Of a stretch of 64,000 nucleotides of DNA, positions 61,600-64,000 are shown piece by piece. Position 1 is the first letter of the stretch; each line of letters starts with the position of its first letter. The notes under the pieces were generated by a model. That model did not search any database, was not told where the DNA came from, and worked only from the letters and a program-made list of their open reading frames with translations. The DNA is from Aeromicrobium sp. Root472D3 (lineage in GTDB: Bacteria; Actinomycetota; Actinomycetes; Propionibacteriales; Nocardioidaceae). The position numbers and the translations under genes are program-made. Where the stretch lies: positions 420,844 to 484,843 of the forward strand of contig NZ_LMET01000001.1 in the NCBI RefSeq assembly GCF_001426485.1, written 5' to 3'.

Positions 61600-64000
61600 A
61601 TGCCTGCGAGCCCCCGTCGCCCCGTCCTGTCCGCACCCCCGAGCCCCGTGCCCCTGAGGTCCATCCCCCTGCTGTCCTGCCTCGTGCTGCTCCTGACCGT
61701 CGTGCTGGGAGGTCCCGCCAGCGCGGCCACCGACTACTCGTCGATCAGGATCAACGAGGTGCAGTCGGATCCCGACGACGTCGTCGAGCTCGTCAACACC
61801 GGTGACGCCCCCGTCGACCTCTCGGGACTCGTCCTGCGCGACTCCGAGAACACGGGCACCGGCTACACGATCGCCTCCGGCACCGTGGTGGCCGGCAAGG
61901 CCTACGTGGTCCTCGACGTCAACGTCAAGGGATCGGCCGCCGGCACCGTCGGGCTCGGCAAGGGCGACTCCGTGCGCCTGTTCTCCGGCACGACGCTCCT
62001 CGACTCGACGACGTGGCCCGCGAACACCCACGCCACGACATGGGCACGATGCGCCGACGGGACCGGACAGTTCAGCGTCACGCCCGCGACCCTCGGCACG
62101 GCCAACCAGTGCACGCCCGACCCGCAGAAGGTCCGCCTCAACGAGGTGCGCAGCGACGGCACCGGCCCCGACTTCGTCGAGCTCGTCAACACCGGCACCC
62201 AGCCCGTCGACCTGACAGGCTGGAAGGCCGTCGACGCCGATCCCCTCCACACCCCGACGGCGATCGCCCCCGCAGGCACCACGGTCGCCCCGGGCGCCTT
62301 CTTCGCGTTCGAGACCGACGCGCTCGTCGGCGGCTTCGGGCTCGGCAAGGCCGACTCCATCACGGTCTCGCTGCCCGACGGCACGGCTGTCGACACGTAC
62401 GAGTGGACGACCCACCGCACCCCGTCCGCCGTTCGCTGCCCGCAGGGCACCGGCGCGTTCGTGATCTCGCGCGCCGCGACGCCGGGAGCCGCCAACGCGT
62501 GCCCCGTGCCGGCGGGCGCCGACCAGCTCAAGATCAACGAGGTCGAGTCCGATCCGGCCGACCTCGTCGAGCTCGTCAACACCGGCGACGCGGCGATCGA
62601 CGTCTCGGGCTACGTGCTGAAGGACAACGACGACACGCACGCCTTCGCGATCCCGTCCGGGACGGTCCTCGGCGCCGGGGCGGTCAAGTCCTTCGACGTG
62701 ACCCTCTCGTACGGACTCGGCAAGGGCGACTCCGCACGGCTCTACACACCGGACGGGTCGACGCTGCTCGACGCGACCACCTGGCCCGCCGACACCCACG
62801 CCACGACGTGGGGCCGGTGCCCGAACGGCACCGGCGCCTTCACGACGACCGCGTCGACGATCGGCCTGCCCAACCAGTGCGCGGCAACGGCCGACCCGAG
62901 GACAGTCATCCGGATCAACGAGGTCGAGTCGAACGGCGACAAGGTCGCCGACTGGGTCGAGCTGACCAACACCGGCACCAGCACGGTCGACGTCTCGGGC
63001 TGGAAGATCCTCGACGCCGACCCGTCGCACGCCGCGACGCCCGTCGTCGTCCCCGCGAAGACGACGATCGCGCCCGGCGCGTTCTTCGCGATCTACACCG
63101 AGGTCAACCAGTCGCCCGGCTTCGGGCTCGGCGGGGCCGACTCGGCGACGCTCTACCTGGCCGACGGCACGACGAAGGTCGACTCGTACGAGTGGACGAC
63201 GCACGCCGCCACGACCTACGGACGCTGCCCCGACGGTACGGGCGACTTCCGCACCACCACGACGTCGACCCGTGGGGCGTCCAACGCGTGCAGCCCCGTG
63301 CGCCTCAACGAGATCGGCCCCGACTGGGTCGAGCTGGTCAACATCGGCGACACGCCCCTCGACGTCTCGGGCTGGACGCTGAAGGACTCCGGTGACGCCG
63401 GCGCCTACACGTTCCCGACCGGCACGACGGTCCCCGCCAAGGGCTACCGCGTCGTCGAGGCCGGCACGTCCGGCTTCGGCTTCTCGCTCGGCGCCGGCGA
63501 CTCGGTGCGCCTGCTCGGCGCCGACGGGGCCGTCGTCGAGTCGTACACCTGGACCAACCCCGCGGCCGTGACGTACGGACGCTGCAAGGACGGCGTCGGC
63601 GACTTCGTCGACACGCGGGCCGCCACCCAGGGCGCCGCCAACGCGTGCCCCGGTCTCGACACCGAGCCCTGGCCCGGCAGCCAGGACGTCCGCACGGCCG
63701 ACCTCGCGTCGACGTTCACGCAGGACCTCAGCGGCCTGGCCTTCGACCCGGAGGACCCGGACGTGCTGTGGGCCGCGCAGAACAAGCTCGGCACGCTGTT
63801 CAAGCTCGTGCGCGACGGGCAGACGTGGGTGCCCGCCACGACCGACGGCTGGGGTGCGGGCAAGACCCCGACGTACCTCGACGGCACCGGCGCTCCGGAC
63901 ACCGAGGGCCTGACGATCGGGCCCGACGGCTTCGTCTACGCCGCCGCCGAGCGCAACAACGCCGCCAGCGGCGTCAGCCGGATGTCGATCCTGCGCTACG
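61600..64000 (+). CDS. Large secreted protein with five lamin-tail domains and a beta-propeller start (cut by window end)
   Basis: About 800 residues are visible and the frame is still open at base 64000. A signal peptide (LLSCLVLLLTVVLGGPASA, cleavage near residue 45) is followed by five lamin-tail-domain repeats starting near residues 49 (IRINEVQSD), 178 (VRLNEVRSD), 310 (LKINEVESD), 437 (IRINEVESN) and 567 (VRLNEIG). Each has VELVNTG or a close form, V-D-S/T-G-W/Y/L, GLGKGDS-like and C-terminal RC..GTG..NxC pieces; paired Cys suggest a disulfide in each. From about 700 a propeller-like region begins (LSGLAFDPEDPDVLWAAQN). Lamin-tail domains in bacteria sit in secreted nucleases and surface proteins. 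ATG 61600 lacks a clear ribosome-binding site; GTG 61648 is an alternative. Confidence 0.85.
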   Translation, partial: MPASPRRPVLSAPPSPVPLRSIPLLSCLVLLLTVVLGGPASAATDYSSIRINEVQSDPDDVVELVNTGDAPVDLSGLVLRDSENTGTGYTIASGTVVAGKAYVVLDVNVKGSAAGTVGLGKGDSVRLFSGTTLLDSTTWPANTHATTWARCADGTGQFSVTPATLGTANQCTPDPQKVRLNEVRSDGTGPDFVELVNTGTQPVDLTGWKAVDADPLHTPTAIAPAGTTVAPGAFFAFETDALVGGFGLGKADSITVSLPDGTAVDTYEWTTHRTPSAVRCPQGTGAFVISRAATPGAANACPVPAGADQLKINEVESDPADLVELVNTGDAAIDVSGYVLKDNDDTHAFAIPSGTVLGAGAVKSFDVTLSYGLGKGDSARLYTPDGSTLLDATTWPADTHATTWGRCPNGTGAFTTTASTIGLPNQCAATADPRTVIRINEVESNGDKVADWVELTNTGTSTVDVSGWKILDADPSHAATPVVVPAKTTIAPGAFFAIYTEVNQSPGFGLGGADSATLYLADGTTKVDSYEWTTHAATTYGRCPDGTGDFRTTTTSTRGASNACSPVRLNEIGPDWVELVNIGDTPLDVSGWTLKDSGDAGAYTFPTGTTVPAKGYRVVEAGTSGFGFSLGAGDSVRLLGADGAVVESYTWTNPAAVTYGRCKDGVGDFVDTRAATQGAANACPGLDTEPWPGSQDVRTADLASTFTQDLSGLAFDPEDPDVLWAAQNKLGTLFKLVRDGQTWVPATTDGWGAGKTPTYLDGTGAPDTEGLTIGPDGFVYAAAERNNAASGVSRMSILRY

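Noticed and set aside
61315-63204. 629-codon minus-strand open frame opposite the HNH and lamin-tail genes
   Set aside because: Its repeat pattern is just the reverse-strand reading of the lamin-tail repeats; no start signal or domain was found.
62013-63395. 460-codon plus-strand frame in the lamin-tail region
   Set aside because: It is a shifted frame of the secreted protein; the true frame has a signal peptide, repeated INEV and VELVNTG motifs and stays open to the window end.

Overview
The window looks like chromosome of a high-GC actinobacterium, most likely a Nocardioidaceae member such as Aeromicrobium or Nocardioides. This is an inference from very high G+C (judged by eye), frequent GTG starts, dense ATGA/GTGA stop-start overlaps, a zinc-free ribosomal protein S18, and an rpsF-ssb-rpsR-rplI block near a MATE gene and dnaB. 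About 60 genes fill the window. No rRNA, tRNA, CRISPR array, insertion sequence or prophage was recognised. Only one stretch without a gene exceeds 300 bases: the dnaB upstream region.

Layout. Bases 1-8.6 kb hold a P450 tail, a short-chain dehydrogenase, a kinase/aminotransferase fusion protein, a sugar epimerase-like gene, a Lon-domain protein and a FecCD-type iron ABC transporter behind a DtxR/IdeR-like box. Bases 8.6-20.6 kb are a lipid-catabolism region: fadA-fadB, an alpha-methylacyl-CoA racemase with a long-chain-type acyl-CoA dehydrogenase, an alpha/beta hydrolase and a flavoprotein. The fadA-fadB and racemase units carry the same TGACA-N7-TGTCA operator. A cell-wall protein and a MerR regulator lie between them. 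Bases 20.6-26 kb carry an amino-acid-type ABC importer coupled to an FMN 2-hydroxy acid oxidase, then a class III adenylate cyclase and a PadR regulator. Bases 26-33.2 kb hold fadH, small membrane proteins, a sirtuin, serA and a thioesterase.

Bases 33.3-36.6 kb form a copper operon (DUF305 protein, csoR, copZ, copA) with a CsoR box in front and a strong hairpin behind. Bases 36.6-44.1 kb hold an NmrA-like reductase, an ABC exporter, lipoproteins, a DedA protein and a secreted protein of unknown family. Bases 44.1-51.4 kb are the replication and ribosome block: dnaB with a DnaA-box-rich upstream region, a MATE transporter, an orphan peptide-type binding lipoprotein, and rplI-rpsR-ssb-rpsF. Bases 51.5-52.8 kb carry a DUF559/Vsr-like endonuclease gene framed by 76-bp inverted repeats, which looks like a small self-contained element.

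Bases 52.8-64 kb hold a MOSC protein, hrpB, an aldo-keto reductase, then the poorly understood cassette of circularly permuted ATP-grasp, alpha-E and transglutaminase proteins with a maltokinase-cap-like gene, an HNH endonuclease, and the start of a large secreted protein with five lamin-tail repeats. The observations I rate highest are the repeat-framed endonuclease element, the shared beta-oxidation operator, the ATP-grasp cassette and the DnaA-box cluster before dnaB.
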